From NCBI GenBank assembly GCA_025506515.1, contig CM046452.1, positions 72,850,080-72,914,079 on the forward strand: a stretch of 64,000 nt of DNA, given 5' to 3'. Both the position numbers and the translations under genes were made by a program. Below the pieces are notes generated by a model, which was not told where the DNA came from, ran no database searches, and was given only the letters and a program-made list of their open reading frames with translations. Of the stretch, positions 1-11,045 are shown piece by piece (the first letter of the stretch is position 1; the number at the start of each line of letters is the position of its first letter). The stretch comes from Flaveria trinervia. Lineage: Eukaryota; Streptophyta; Magnoliopsida; Asterales; Asteraceae.

Positions 1-382
1 TTTGTCAAGATCAATGATCACAAGTTTGATGTATTAGAGCGTAACGCAGCGGAATAAGAACAAGAATTAGACAAATTGTAGCAAGAATTTGACGCTCGTA
101 TGCATTAAGAACAAATACGGTTATAACGAGAGAATATATTTCTGTAACAAGGAATGTTTTAAGAATATCGAATATTCTGATCAAATCATTCAATTATTAC
201 AATAGGTTGACACTCCTTATATAGAGTGCAATCGCTGCTGTTATCACGGGAAAGTGACAACTGGCAGATCTAATACAAAAATAACTAACTCTTAACAAAC
301 TACTGAAATTTTCACAACTACTAGAACATATCAGAGTGTTAAGTACAAAATAAGAAACTACTGATAAGAAACTACTGAAACT

Positions 383-570
383 ACAACGACTGAAGAACAA
401 GCTCTTCAGTTGTTTTACAAAACTACTGATAAATATAAAACTACTGATGAGCACAACACTGAAGAAGTATTCTTCAGCTGTTGTGTCAAACTACTGAAAA
501 GATAAAACATAAAACTACTGAAAGGTAAACCGTCACAACTACTGAAGAAGACCTCTTCAGCTGTTGTGAC
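383..570. repeat. Three successive imperfect hairpins with CTGAAGA/CTTCAG arms
   Basis: Three inverted repeats occur at 383-413, 452-485 and 532-570. Each has a left arm of the form CACAAC(N)ACTGAAGAA and a right arm of the form CTTCAGCTGTTGTG around a 2-6 base loop. The third is the longest, with arms of about 18 bases that pair almost completely. ACTACTGA units fill the spaces between them. Confidence 0.8.
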
Positions 571-588
571 AATGTCTGATACTTTGGT

Positions 589-698
589 CTTCAGCACTTG
601 TGTCTTCAGACTTTGTCTTCAGCACTTGTGTCTTCAGACTTTGTCTTCAGCACTTGTCTTCAGACTTTGTCTTCTGCACTTGTGTCTTCAGACTTTGT
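589..698. repeat. 28-bp tandem repeat, four copies
   Basis: Copies start at 589, 617, 645 and 671. The third copy is 26 bp, missing one TG. Each unit contains two CTTCAG hexamers (CTTCAGCACTTG and CTTCAGACTTTG). The array lies in the same LTR as the hairpins and uses the same hexamer. Confidence 0.9.
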
Positions 699-802
699 AA
701 TCAGTTGTTATCTTCAGCTGTTGTGGTCTTCAGTAGTTGTTGTGACGTATGTGGGACTTAAAGGTTTTTCTGATCCGGCTCATTGGTTCTTTTGGTCCAA
801 CA

Positions 803-1450
803 GGTACTATTCAGGCATATGAACGTAGGCGTATGGACTAATTAGTCGCATGGACACTTAGGCGCATAGGCCACTTGGGCGCATGGGCACTATACAGGCG
901 CATGAATCTTATCTAGGAGCATGAACTCCCTATAAAACATGTTTCTAGGATGTTTTCAAACCCAATCATCAAACCCATATGTTCTAAGTTTAGCATGGCT
1001 ATTCTAAACATGAACAACCTATAAGCATTCAAGAACCAACATCCAACATGCATAACACATACGGGCATACATACACAAACATTGTAAAAATCATTTTAAT
1101 ACATTTTTAGCCCCAAAGATGTTTAAAACAAGTAGAAACCGGGGTCTAGAAACTCATCTGGTGCAACTTGGGTGTATCTTCCTTCTAACCCTTTTGCAAA
1201 TGAGTTTAAACACCTAAAAACCCCACCAAACACACATACCCGAACACACACAAACATATAAGCATAAACCCAAGACTAAAACCCAACACAAACACTTAAA
1301 AACCACGAATTCATACCTTAAAGTCGACCTTCTTCTTCTTCCGAGAGTTTCTACTCTCTCTCTCTCAATCCGAATGAAAAGTGTTGTGAATGGGTGGGTG
1401 GGCGGCCATGTCCACCTTTACACCAACTTTTGAAAGATTTTATCCTTTTG
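803..1450 (-). repeat. Old LTR-like remnant with GCGCATG units
   Basis: On the minus strand the order is a G/C-rich GGGTGGGTGGGCGG-complement block, a CT/GA-rich run (1345-1370), GT-rich text with TTTGTGTATGTAT-like pieces, and then a cluster of GCGCATGG units (about 825-925). This is the same order as in the Tekay family 1 LTRs at 31.6 and 38.7 kb, although the sequence is too diverged to align by eye. I infer an old relative of those LTRs, into which the copia LTR at 1-802 inserted. No ORF of interest. Confidence 0.3.
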
Positions 1451-2590
1451 GACACGTTTAGTCCCTCCACTTGGACTTTATTGCTTTTTTTTCTTTTATT
1501 CTTCATTTCTTGTCTCTCTTTTTTTAAATAACCAGGTGCTACATTTTGTTTGTTATGACAAATTTATGGTTAGTTGAAATCAGACTATATTCTGCCAAAT
1601 TACATTTTGTTTATTATGTCGATATATGGTATATTAGACTTCATTTTGAGTTATAAAAAATATTCCAAGACTTGGCATAGCCATCATTTAGAGAAATAAT
1701 CTTTTGGAATAACCGAATGCGGCGACACAATCGTCCATATGCAAACAAAATTCTTTGTTTATGTTAGTGTGTTCTTAGCCTGATTTAGGAATGTTAGTGA
1801 TTGCTATAAGGTTAGTGAATATTAAAAGGTTAATGGTCAAATGATAATGATTAAAGTTAAAAGAGATTTAGTAGAAGAAAAAATAAAAGTAAGAACATAA
1901 AGTCATGAGAACAATTAGAGGTTAGGATGATTGAAATAATATAGAAATGCATAATATAAAAGCAATATAAGATTACCTTAGTATTAGAAAATTTTTGAAA
2001 TTTATTGTAAAAGAAATTCTTGAAATTGATCCAAACCAATGGATGAAAGAAAGATATGTGAGTGAGATTTTTGGAGAATAAGAAAATAAAGAGTGAGACC
2101 TAAAGCTTATTTTTATGATTGAGGTTAGAAGGAGATTATGAATGGTGTTAATAGTGAGTTACAAGTCTTTTAAAAAGTGGTTATGATTGGAATTTGAAAT
2201 AAATATAAGGTTAAATAAAATAAATAGACAAAAGAATAAGTGCAATTTAAACTTTTAATTTATTAAAACCTTAATTTTAATTTAATCAACTTATTTTGTT
2301 ACTTTATAGATTTTATAAATCACATAAAAACTTTACAATTTGATTATTTGTTTGATTAAATATTTAAAATCTTAAAAATATTAATAACCTTTTAAAATTT
2401 ATAAAATTTATATTATAAATTAACGATTAAATTAAATTGATTAAGTGACACATTTATTTATTTGGAACATAAAAATATATAAAATGACTAAATAATGAAT
2501 TTGATTTACAAGATTAACTTAAACGGGTTTGGGTTAGGTTTTTAGTTTGAAAATGAATCAGATGTTAGATAAAGCAAAAAGAAGATGAAT
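1451..2590. other. AT-rich DNA with no recognised feature
   Basis: The stretch is strongly AT-rich, with poly-A and poly-T runs and frequent stops in all frames. I see no protein family, RNA gene or clear repeat boundary. It ends where Tat gag similarity begins near 2600. Confidence 0.6.
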
Positions 2591-2599
2591 ATATGAGAA

Positions 2600-3330
2600 C
2601 GTTCATGAAAAGATATAAACTAGAGATTTGAGTACCAGCGGAGCCACTGAACAAATGCATATCTCCAGCTTCATACATGAAGTCAGGCCAAGACAGTTAG
2701 TTGAAGAACTCAACAGGCAAATTCCAATGACAATGGAGGAAGCCATGGAGAGAGCAGAAGCCTTTCTAAGAGAAAAAAAGCGGCTCAAAACTTCTATGTC
2801 GTAAAGAAAAACCAAACGCCGAACTGGAGAAGTTCCCAGCCATCATCCAGATCTCACAATTCCACGTTTCCAATCCTTCATTGGAAGAAGAGGTAATCAT
2901 AGCTCTTATGAACCACGAAGGCCATATGATAGGTATCCACACCGTAAGGCTAGGTCTCATGACCAGGGAGATGAAAAGGGAAAACAAAAACAATCACAAC
3001 TCTCACAAAATCACCATAATAGATACTCTCTACTAAAGAAGCCTTTAGTTTTTGCCCGCCTAAACCCATCATTTGACATCCAGGTTATAAAGTCTCTCAC
3101 AAATTTTGTGAGTTCCATGACGACAATGGCCACCACACTAACGATTACTTTCAATTAAAAAAGAGAATTGAAGCAGCTATAAAATCAGGAGAGCTAGCGC
3201 ACTTGATCAAAGATATAAAGAGTAGAAAAACAGAGGCTACTAAAAATGATAATGATATAGGAAGAAGTAAAGGGAAAGAGATCATGGTGGTGGCAAAAGC
3301 AGAACACAAAAACAAAATCACAAAATAGGG
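2600..3330 (+). pseudogene. Tat-type gag remnant
   Basis: From about 2640 one frame reads as gag text with motifs such as ISSFIHEVRPRQLVEEL and MTMEEAMERAEAFL, typical of the capsid region of Tat Gag. Further on, HKFCEFHDDNGHHT-like text near 3095-3135 fits the short histidine/cysteine segment after the capsid in these Gags, with LKKRIEAAIKSGELAHLIKD at 3155-3215. Several frame changes interrupt it. It has no start codon and begins abruptly, so the upstream part is lost. Confidence 0.65.
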
Positions 3331-3419
3331 CTTGACAAAATGTTGGGTGAAAACAGAAATCAGTTTCCCACCTGTAAAATTAGGAAGACGTCCACCTCTC
3401 CAATGATAATCAAGGCTAC

Positions 3420-3850
3420 TCCCGAGGACCAGGTAGTGTGACGAGTATACTTAGATAGGGGAGCGCCATCGAAATAATGTACGAACATTGTTTCCTCTAG
3501 CTAGAAGAAGAAACAAGAAAGAAGATGGTGGTTTCCAACACACCTTTCCGGGGAAAAAGCCTATCCCATTGGAGAAATAGATTCGATCGTATCGCTTAGT
3601 CAAGGAAGGTTGAAGAGGTCAGAAACACTAAACTTTTTAATAATCAAGTCACCCTCCCGATATAATGCCATCATTGGAAGGCCTGGAATAAGCACATTTG
3701 GCGCTATCGTCTTGACAACACACGCGATTATGAAGTTTCCCACCCAAGGAGGAATAGCTACAATTTCATCTTCTCTATAATTTGATGTGGTAGTGCTCAT
3801 AAAGCCAAAGGATGTCACAGTTGTGGAAGGATAGTTGAGCATCCACAAGT
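3420..3850 (+). pseudogene. Tat-type aspartic protease remnant
   Basis: A frame starting near 3430 reads VYLDRGAPS, where a Tat protease would have VYVDGGSS; the catalytic D is kept but the next residue is R. It continues with YNAIIGRPGISTFGAIV at about 3658-3710 and KFPTQGGIATISS up to about 3772, text conserved at the end of the Tat protease domain. Stop codons occur in the first third. In Gypsy polyproteins this domain releases Gag and Pol products; this copy is dead. Confidence 0.6.
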
Positions 3851-4019
3851 AGTATCCAGATCAAACTATCCACATTGGAGATGGGTTGTCGCCAACAGAC
3901 CTGACTAAGCTATGCCATTTATTGAAAAGAAGCCAGGATGTTTTTGCTTGGATCCCATAAGACATGACCGGTGTTCCTAGAAATGTTATTAAACACTCAT
4001 AGATTATTACACCTTGGCA

Positions 4020-5520
4020 CCTCCAACAGTCCAAAAGAAGAGATGCCTTGCCCCTGACAGAAGTGAGGTTGTATGTGTAGAAGTTGAAAAGCTTGTAGTG
4101 GTAGGAATCCTAAAAAGGTAAAGTATCATACCTGGGTTTCAAATCCAGTCATGGTAAAGAAACCAGATGGGAGTTGGAGATGTGAGCAGACTTCAAAGAC
4201 CTAAACAAGGCATGTCCGAAATACTGTTACCCGTTACTAAAAATAGACCTAAAAGTAGAATCTTTGGTAGGATCTAACCTAAAATGTTTCTTAGATGCTT
4301 ACAAAGGCTATCATCAGGTCAAGATGGACAAGGAAGATGACAAAAACCGCCTTCCATACAGCGAAGGGCATATATTGCTATAGAAAAATGTCTTTTGAGT
4401 TAAAAACTACAGGTGCCACTTACCAAAAATAATTGATGAAGCATTTATAGGGCAACCGGATAAAAAAATGGAAGCCTATGTAGAGGACCTAGTGATAAAA
4501 AGTCAGGCGGAAGATGCAATGTTAAAATGCATTGAAGAAACATTCAACAACTTATGTAAGGTAAATATGAAGCTTAATTCTAACAAATGTTTCTTTGGAT
4601 TCCAAGAAGGAAAATTCCTTGGCCAAATAATCTATAAACAAGGAATTCAGGCTAATCCTAAACAAGGCATGTCCGAAAGATTGTTACCCGTTACTAGAAA
4701 TAGACCTAAAAGTAGAATCCTTGGTAGGATCTAACCTGAATTGTTTCTTAGATGCTTACAAAGGCTATCATCAAGTGAAGATGGACAAGGAAGATGAAAA
4801 AAAACGCCTTCCATACAGCAAAGGGCATATATTGCTATAGGAATATGCCTTTCGAGTTAAGAGATACAAGTGCCACTTATCAAAAATTAATTTACGAAGC
4901 ATTTATAGGGCAGCTGGATAGAAAAATGGAAGCCTATGTAGACGACCTGGTGATAAAAAGTCAGATGGAAGATGCAATGTTAAAATACATTGAAGAAACA
5001 TTCCACAACATACGTAAGATAAATATGAAGCTTAATTCTAACAAATGTTTCTTTGGATTCTAAGAAGGAAAATTCCTTGGCCAAATAATCAATAAATAAG
5101 GAATTCAGGCTTGGCGGTGGTTAAAGCAATGAAATCCCCGAAAACAAGAAGAAATGTGCAGAGTCTTAACGTTAACTAGCAGCCTTGCATTATTTTCTAT
5201 CCAAGTCAATAGACAGATCTCTCAATTTCTTCAAAACTCTGAAAGGATGCTCAACAAAAAAGAAACTTCACTGGACCAATGAGGCAGAGCAAGATTTCCA
5301 AGAAATGAAGTCCCACATCTCCAACCTACCAGCGATAGCAGCCCCGGAACAAGGGGAACACTTATCACTCTACCTGGCGATACGAGCAGAAGTAATCAGC
5401 ACTATGTTGGTTACTGATAGAAGAGACAATCAAATACCCATGTACTTTGTTAGTCGAGCACTAAAACAAGCTGAAACAAGATATCCAGAGTCGAGAAGGC
5501 TGCACTAGCGATCGTACACA
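4020..5520 (+). pseudogene. Tat-type reverse transcriptase remnant with internal duplication
   Basis: RT text begins near 4035 (KRRDALPLTEV), passes NPVMVKKPDGSWR near 4145, a DLNKACP-like block at about 4198 (diagnostic of Tat RT), GYHQVKMDKED near 4310 and the catalytic region EAYVEDLVIKS at 4470. The core then occurs a second time, with EAYVDDLVIKS at 4929, because of a 457-bp tandem duplication. The first copy has YVED instead of YVDD, so a catalytic D is changed. The thumb/connection continues at 5185-5508 (LNFFKTLKGC, LYLAIRAEVISTML, YFVSRALKQAETRYPE), which is also the first RNase H. The RT copies DNA from the element RNA; this one cannot. Confidence 0.75.
4201..5114 (+). repeat. 457-bp tandem duplication inside the Tat RT
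   Basis: Unit 1 is 4201-4657 and unit 2 is 4658-5114, both beginning CTAAACAAGGCATGTCCGAA. They span the RT core from the LNKACP block to the GIQANP block. By eye they differ at several percent of positions and by small indels, so the duplication is not recent. Confidence 0.85.
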
Positions 5521-6230
5521 CTACTAGACGGCTACGAAGATACTTTCAAGCACACCCCATCCAAGTACTCACAAATATTCTAGTAGAAGAGTTTAGTCAA
5601 AGTTAGAAACATCAAGACGTCTAGCTAAGTGGGCCAAATTTTGGCCTACCTTGTTAGGAAACACCACAATCAGCAATAGAGGTAAACTCCATCAAGGCCA
5701 AAGAAGAAAAAAACCCATGGGAATGGCCACTTCACACTGATAGGGCATCAAGCACCAAAGTATCGAGCGCTGGCCTGATACTCACCAACCCTAATGGTGT
5801 ATAGGTCACATATAATCTCAGGCTGAATTTTTCAAGTACCGACAACAAAGCGGAGTATGAAGCTTTACTAGCATGCCTATGATTGGCTCTAAAGCTACAT
5901 GTTACATGTATTCATGGAGTCTTTACTCATCGCTAACCAAGTCAATGGTGAATACGAGGCCAAAGAATAAGCAATGAAACAATACTTAGCACAGGCCAAG
6001 TCTATCAAACAAAGTTTCATGCAATGCACAGTCACACAAATATCACGAACACAAAACAAGAGGGATGACACCCTTAGCAAGCTGGCCTCATTAACCTTTG
6101 CCCACCTTACCAAAAACATGTTTGTAGAAGTTCCAGAACATAGCTCGATCGCCAACAAGGAGGTTCAAGACATCATTACCAAAGATGAGCCTAATTGGAT
6201 GACCCTAATGATATATTATTAAAAGACAAG
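5520..6230 (+). pseudogene. Second RNase H domain remnant of the Tat element
   Basis: After the connection domain the + strand encodes RRYFQAHPIQVLTN-like text (5530-5580), then WPLHTDRASSTKVSSAGLIL (5720-5790) with the D of a second, archaeal-type RNase H, SSTDNKAEYEALLACL (5838-5885), and VTQISRTQNKRDDTLSKLAS (6030-6095). The latter matches the RNxxADxLAxLA end of this domain, with D kept. The block between needs frame changes. A second RNase H after the Gypsy RNase H is a known character of the Tat lineage. Confidence 0.65.
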
Positions 6231-6259
6231 AGTTCTACTACAAGGCAAAGAAGAAGCAA

Positions 6260-7462
6260 GAAGGATGCAAGTCAAAGCGGGACAATACGTCATGGAAGAA
6301 GGGAAGTTATACAAAAAAATCTTACTAAGCACCCCTTCTCGGATGCGTAGGTCATGTACAAAGCAACTATCTCATAAGGGAAGTCCATATGGGAATATGT
6401 GGATCCCACACCGGTCCCAGAACAACATTAGCCAAGATTATGAACCTTGGATGTTATTGGCCAACAATGCACAAAGACGCCACAGAGGAAATCAAGAAAT
6501 GTGAGGCTTGCTAAATGCATGTGTCGATACCTAATAATCCTAGGCACGAGCTCATAATAATATCCTCAGCCTAGTCGTTCCACAAGTGGAGAATGGATTT
6601 GGTAGGACCATTCCCTAAAGCTTAAGGAAAAATAAAATTTTTTATAGTAGTAGTAGACTATTCATTAAATGGCCTGAGGTCACACCTTTGGCAGATATCA
6701 TAGGAAAACAAGTAATCAAATTTTTTTAGGAAAACAATATTTGAAGATACTACTTACTAGGAGAACTAGTGAAGACAACGGAAGGCAATTCGTGAAAGCC
6801 CTTCAAAGCATGGTGTCAAGAGCTCCACATATAGAAGGTATTTACCTCAGTAACTAATCCCAAAACCAATGGCCAGGTGAACGAATGAATAGGAGCATTA
6901 TGGAATGGCTAAAGACAAGGCTATGAAAACACAGAAAAGCATGGTTAGAGTAATTCCCCAATGTCCTATAGGCACTCAAAACGACTAAAAAGACAAGCAA
7001 CAATTGAACACTATTTACCCTCATCTTTGGATCAAAAGCAATGATCCCATCAGAAGTAGGGGTAAAGTCTCACATAGGCAAGACCACTTCACCAAGGCAA
7101 CAAGCACAAATAGAATACTCCTAAACCTTGACGTAAGTGAAGAAGCAAGAAACCAAGCAAGCTTGACAGAAGCTAGGTATAAAAAAAAGCTAGAAACATA
7201 GTACAAAACTAGAGTCCAACATGAATGTTTTAAACCATGAGACCTAGTGTTAAGAAAGAATCAATCAAGCAAACATCAACATATAAGGAAGTTGTGTCCC
7301 AAATGGGGAGGGGCCTTACCAAGTGGCAAAGGCACACAAAGGAAGCTCCTACAAGTTAAAAGACATAATTGGCAAGGCAATACCCAAGCACTAGAATGTC
7401 ATGAACCTAAGAAGGTTCTACATCTAAGTAACTCTAGACGTGTAGTCAAGAAACAGTCATAA
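6260..7462 (+). pseudogene. Tat-type integrase remnant
   Basis: An open stretch at 6265-6504 gives VMEEGKLYKK and then, after a frame change, HHCC zinc-finger text (GICGSHTGPRTTLAKI, MHKDATEEIKKCEAC; 6390-6510). The catalytic core follows in pieces: WRMDLVGPFP at about 6590, a VVVDYF block near 6645, and PKTNGQVNE near 6860, where the family has NGQ followed by E. C-terminal text at 7004-7462 includes NLDVSEEARNQASL and ends in a frame that reads out of the GPF-like region. Many stops; inactive. Confidence 0.6.
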
Positions 7463-7676
7463 CTCACGATGTAGGATTTAGTATTTTATGAAAGATCTCA
7501 AGCGAGATGCCTTTAGGAAAACAAACATTATAACCTTTTGATGTATCTCTTTTGCAAATTGTTCCCTCTATTAAGAGCACAGGTTGATAGTAGTAAAATT
7601 GAAAACTTGTAACAAGTCGGAATAACTTACTATCTTAAAGCAATAGCAAAACATGACAAAAAATTGCTAAACTGTT
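7463..7676 (+). other. Spacer between integrase end and tandem array
   Basis: This 214-bp spacer has no coding potential that I recognise. It belongs to the untranslated part of the Tat element between pol and the tandem repeats. Confidence 0.5.
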
Positions 7677-8078
7677 GAGCACCTAACAATCTCACTCCAT
7701 GGGTTCTGGCCTTGACCTTCCCATATAAAGGCTGAGCACCTAACAATTTCACTCCATGGGTTCCGGCCTTGACCTTCCCATACAAAGGTTGAGCACCTAG
7801 CAATTTTGCTCCATGGGTTCTGGCCTTGACCTTCCCATACAAAGGCTGAGCACCTAAGAATTTTGCTCCATGGGTTCCGGCCTCGACCTTCCCATACAAA
7901 GGCTGAGCACCTAACAATTCGCTCCATGGGTTTCGGCCTTGACCTTCCTGTACGAAGGTTGGGCACCTAACAATTTAACTCTAGGGTCCTGGCCTTGACT
8001 TTCTGATAAATAAGGTTGAACATCTAACAATATCGCTTATGGGTTTCGGTTTTAGCCATCCCATAATAGCAAATGAAC
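7677..8078. repeat. 57-bp tandem array, about seven copies
   Basis: Copies start with GAGCACCTAA at 7677, 7734, 7791, 7848, 7905, 7961 and 8018, the last two increasingly degenerate. Each has a central CCATGG palindrome and the text GGCCTTGACCTTCCCATA. As 57 is 19 codons, two minus-strand frames stay open through the array (LLGAQPLYGKVKAGTHG and a second frame); I do not think either is a real protein. Tandem arrays between pol and the 3' LTR are known in Tat elements and can seed satellite DNA. Confidence 0.92.
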
Positions 8079-8639
8079 ACCTAATGGGTCCGTTCAGACA
8101 AAATAAAAGAATAAGCCTATCATAAAAAGGATAAAACATTTAGCTATGCTCTTATGTTAAGTCCGAGACAAAATCACCTCGGACAATGATTGCACACATC
8201 AATCAAAATAAAAACGTACAACGAAAAGCATGTATAAATTCATCATTAAGAAAGCAACACAAACATCACAAAATAAAGCCGATTAAATAGTAGCAATAAG
8301 TCATAACACAAATACCAACATCACAAGTGTGGCAATACATAAAAGAAACCCAAACAAAAGGAAAAATATAAAATACTAAGCTATTTGATCACTAGGCACC
8401 GAGCTATCAACAACAACATCCTCTGCTAAACCAACCTCTTGAGCAATACTTGCATCCTTGGGTAGAACACCAACATGCTCATTAGCAGCCTTAGAAACAT
8501 CATCCATAAGCACCCCAGGGTCAACGATCTTACTTGACACCTCTCCACCTACCTTCGAATGAACCTTCTGCCAGGGGCCACAGATAAAGCAACAAAGACA
8601 CCATAAAATTTGGAAGGAACAGAAGGAGGGCTAGATCCA

Positions 8640-10735
8640 AGGTATATGTTGGAGGCACGTTGGGCGTAAACTATCCATGGCTAGATCCTAAGGCACATTG
8701 GGAGTAATCTGCACACTTCGAGTCATGGTACTAGAAGAAGGCTGCAAGACATCCTTCTTGGCTAAACCCACGAGCTTCAAGGCTTGGAGAACAGACAAGG
8801 GTTTAGTCGCACATTGGGCGACGAAATCCAAGAACGAAAAATGCTTTTTTTCAAAGGAAGACATGGCCTCGGCCAAAAATTTTTTGAATAAGGGAGATGG
8901 TAAACTAGAGAGTCAAGAGACTTTCCTTGAGAACAACCATGATAACCAGCTTTAAGGCCAACAAACAGGCCTAGATGATGGGCAGCTCTCTACACAGCTA
9001 CCAAAGGGGTAAGATATTCGGAGCTGCAATGAAGTAAGTCAACAACGTGCTTAAAACCATCAGGAATCAACCACTTTCTCTCACCCAAAACAAACTCAAG
9101 TTGTTTTTTCAACTCCTGATTAACAAGCAATAGCTTACCCATAGAAGATTTCATTTTCGCTTCAATAACCTGGAAGTCCTTTTTCTCTACTTGCAAGGCT
9201 AAATGATCTCGATCAAGCGCAACCTTGTCATTCACACACCCTCTTCTTCATAATAGACAATTTCTTAAAACATTGATCATGAAAAGCAGCATAGGCTCTC
9301 TACCTATCCTTAGCTTCAAAAACAAAACTACCAAGATCAACCTAACAGGTCTGAATTCTTCCCTCTAAAGTTGCATCGTCCACCTTACGAACAGTCACCT
9401 TTTGCCCTAGATTAGTGAAGTGAGCAAAAATCTTTCCACCAACCAAAGGATCATAATAAAGGTCCATGTTCAAGATATCCCACCAACGACAAAGTTAGAT
9501 CCGACCACCTTTGGCTCGAGCTCGGCCAAGCCATCAATTGGACCTGGGGTGGTAGAAGACCTTCTACTACATCGACGTTAGAACACCCTTTAACAGGGGA
9601 AGAAAAAAAAAGATTCCACGTCAAAAGGCTCAACCCGACTAGACGATGCTTAAACACCCTCACGGCCAACACCCCGCTCAGCCAGTTTGCCTAAACCCAC
9701 CTTAGAGGAACGGGTACAAGGACACTTACCATGCCCCAAGTCAATAGCTTTCCTTTCCTCTAGGAAGATCAAGCGATAGCTTTGGTCAAACAAGAAACAC
9801 TCTTGTCACCAACAAGATTTAACTTAGGATCCTCAGAAAAGGTACGAATCACACTAACATAAGGGCCACCGGTATAACATGTCTTCTCCTAGCCAGATCT
9901 AATGCTATCCTCCCCCTCTTGACAGGGTCGAGACACAACTTTGACATCCGAATTCGATTCAAGATCCAACAATGAAAACAAACTTATATCTACAAGGGAA
10001 CAAAGATAACCGAAGTTATATACTAGAAAAGTACAAAAATACACCATGATAGACATACCAACACCAAAAACCTAAACGAAGGCAACATGTATGTGGATTC
10101 CCAATCATGGTTAAGACCGGCTAAGACTAAAACACTCTTTGGAAATGGACGAACCTAGGTTTGGTTGGGACAAAGCTTATCATAATGAGATAAATCGATC
10201 TTAGGATGAACCAAATCACACTCGAAAAGATTCCCACGAGTATCTTGCAAAGGCATTTTGAAAGGAATCAAAGTAGAAGTAACCCAAAAGAAGTGGTTTT
10301 TACAAACCATAATAGAAAGATTGGAAGTGAAAACACATTGGGGAGAAGGTTCCTTTTGTCGTTGAATTGTCAACCAATCACCATTCTTGGTTAAGTGAAA
10401 GAATTTCCTAAAAAGAGCCATAGTCGAAGGAATATCTAATGCCTTGCAGGCAATTTCAAAATGAATAATCTTGCTAACACCAAACGGAGTTAATTGAGCA
10501 AGACACAATAGATAGGATTCTAAAATGTTAAGAAAAAATAGGGAGAAGGGAGACAAAGATTCAAAACTTCAAAATACCGAGTATAAAGAGAAACATAACC
10601 GGCCAAACAATCGAGAATAGATTGGGAAGCCACAGGAAGAATAGGACAAAACTCCTCCCTTATCTTAAAATGCGCACAGAAGGAATCAAAAGCCTTCTTG
10701 TTCAATCTCGACAACTGGCGACCCATAGTACACAA
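8640..10735 (-). pseudogene. Antisense ORF of the Tat element (putative gypsy-type transposon protein)
   Basis: Minus-strand pieces at 10735-10520, 10556-10155, 9235-8990 and 8876-8688 line up as one protein read antisense to gag-pol. N-terminal motifs: FCAHFKIREEFCPILP, GYVSLYTRYFEV, LAQLTPFGVSKIIHFEIACK, FRKFFHLTKNGDWLTI, CKNHFFWV, IPFKMPLQDTRGNLFE, KIDLSHYDKLC. The central part is mostly broken. The C-terminal part has a probable coiled coil (DRDHLALQVEKKD, NQELKKQLEFVLGE), then WLIPDGFKHVVDLLHCSSEY and FEKKHFSFLDFVAQCA. I recognise this as the plant family called 'putative gypsy type transposon' (Pfam Transposase_28 style), known as an antisense ORF between pol and the 3' LTR in Tat elements. 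Its function is unknown. The frame change near 10520-10556 and stops make this copy a pseudogene. Confidence 0.7.
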
Positions 10736-11029
10736 GAACCAAACAAACAGGGAGAAATCAACAAAAGGAAAGAGAAAATAAACTAACCTACGATATCAAG
10801 GGAAGATGGGAAATAAGCCAAATAAAAAGAATTAAGCAATATTTAAGGTGGAACCAAGGAGCGGCAAAGAGGCCATTAATAAAAGACACTAGCAGTTGCA
10901 TCTGGGTAATAATAATAATCATAGGTGACAGAAAAATACCCACCAGGCTAGGCCTAGGAAAATGCATGAGAAAATGAATAGGCGTGGCTATTTGAGTCGG
11001 GTGATACCCATCCTGAAGTCAAATGGCCA

Positions 11030-11045
11030 CACCCGACTCGGGGGC
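11030..11045 (+). other. Purine tract before the Tat 3' LTR
   Basis: CCCGACTCGGGGGC sits directly before the TGATGACG start of the LTR. An ACTCGGGGGCT-type purine tract, the plus-strand primer site, is typical at this place in Tat elements. Confidence 0.6.

Larger units (their letters stand above)
1..802 (-). mobile_element. Partial copia-type LTR, cut by the window edge
   Basis: Read on the minus strand, this stretch starts at 802 with TGTTGGACC, a common start of Ty1/copia LTRs. It contains a TATA-like box at 217-224 (minus strand) and runs off the left edge of the window. The middle is packed with CTTCAG-based tandem repeats and hairpins (separate entries). The short ORFs here are not supported by any protein family I know. 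I infer an LTR or solo LTR from start motif, TATA box and AT-rich non-coding texture. The other terminus and the target duplication lie outside the window. Confidence 0.45.

Noticed and set aside
7630..7966. Repeat protein on the minus strand (19-residue repeats)
   Set aside because: Two frames are open because the tandem unit is 57 bp; there is no start context or conservation of one frame over the other.
7677..8078. CRISPR-like array
   Set aside because: Units are direct tandem repeats without unique spacers, in plant nuclear DNA with retrotransposon context.
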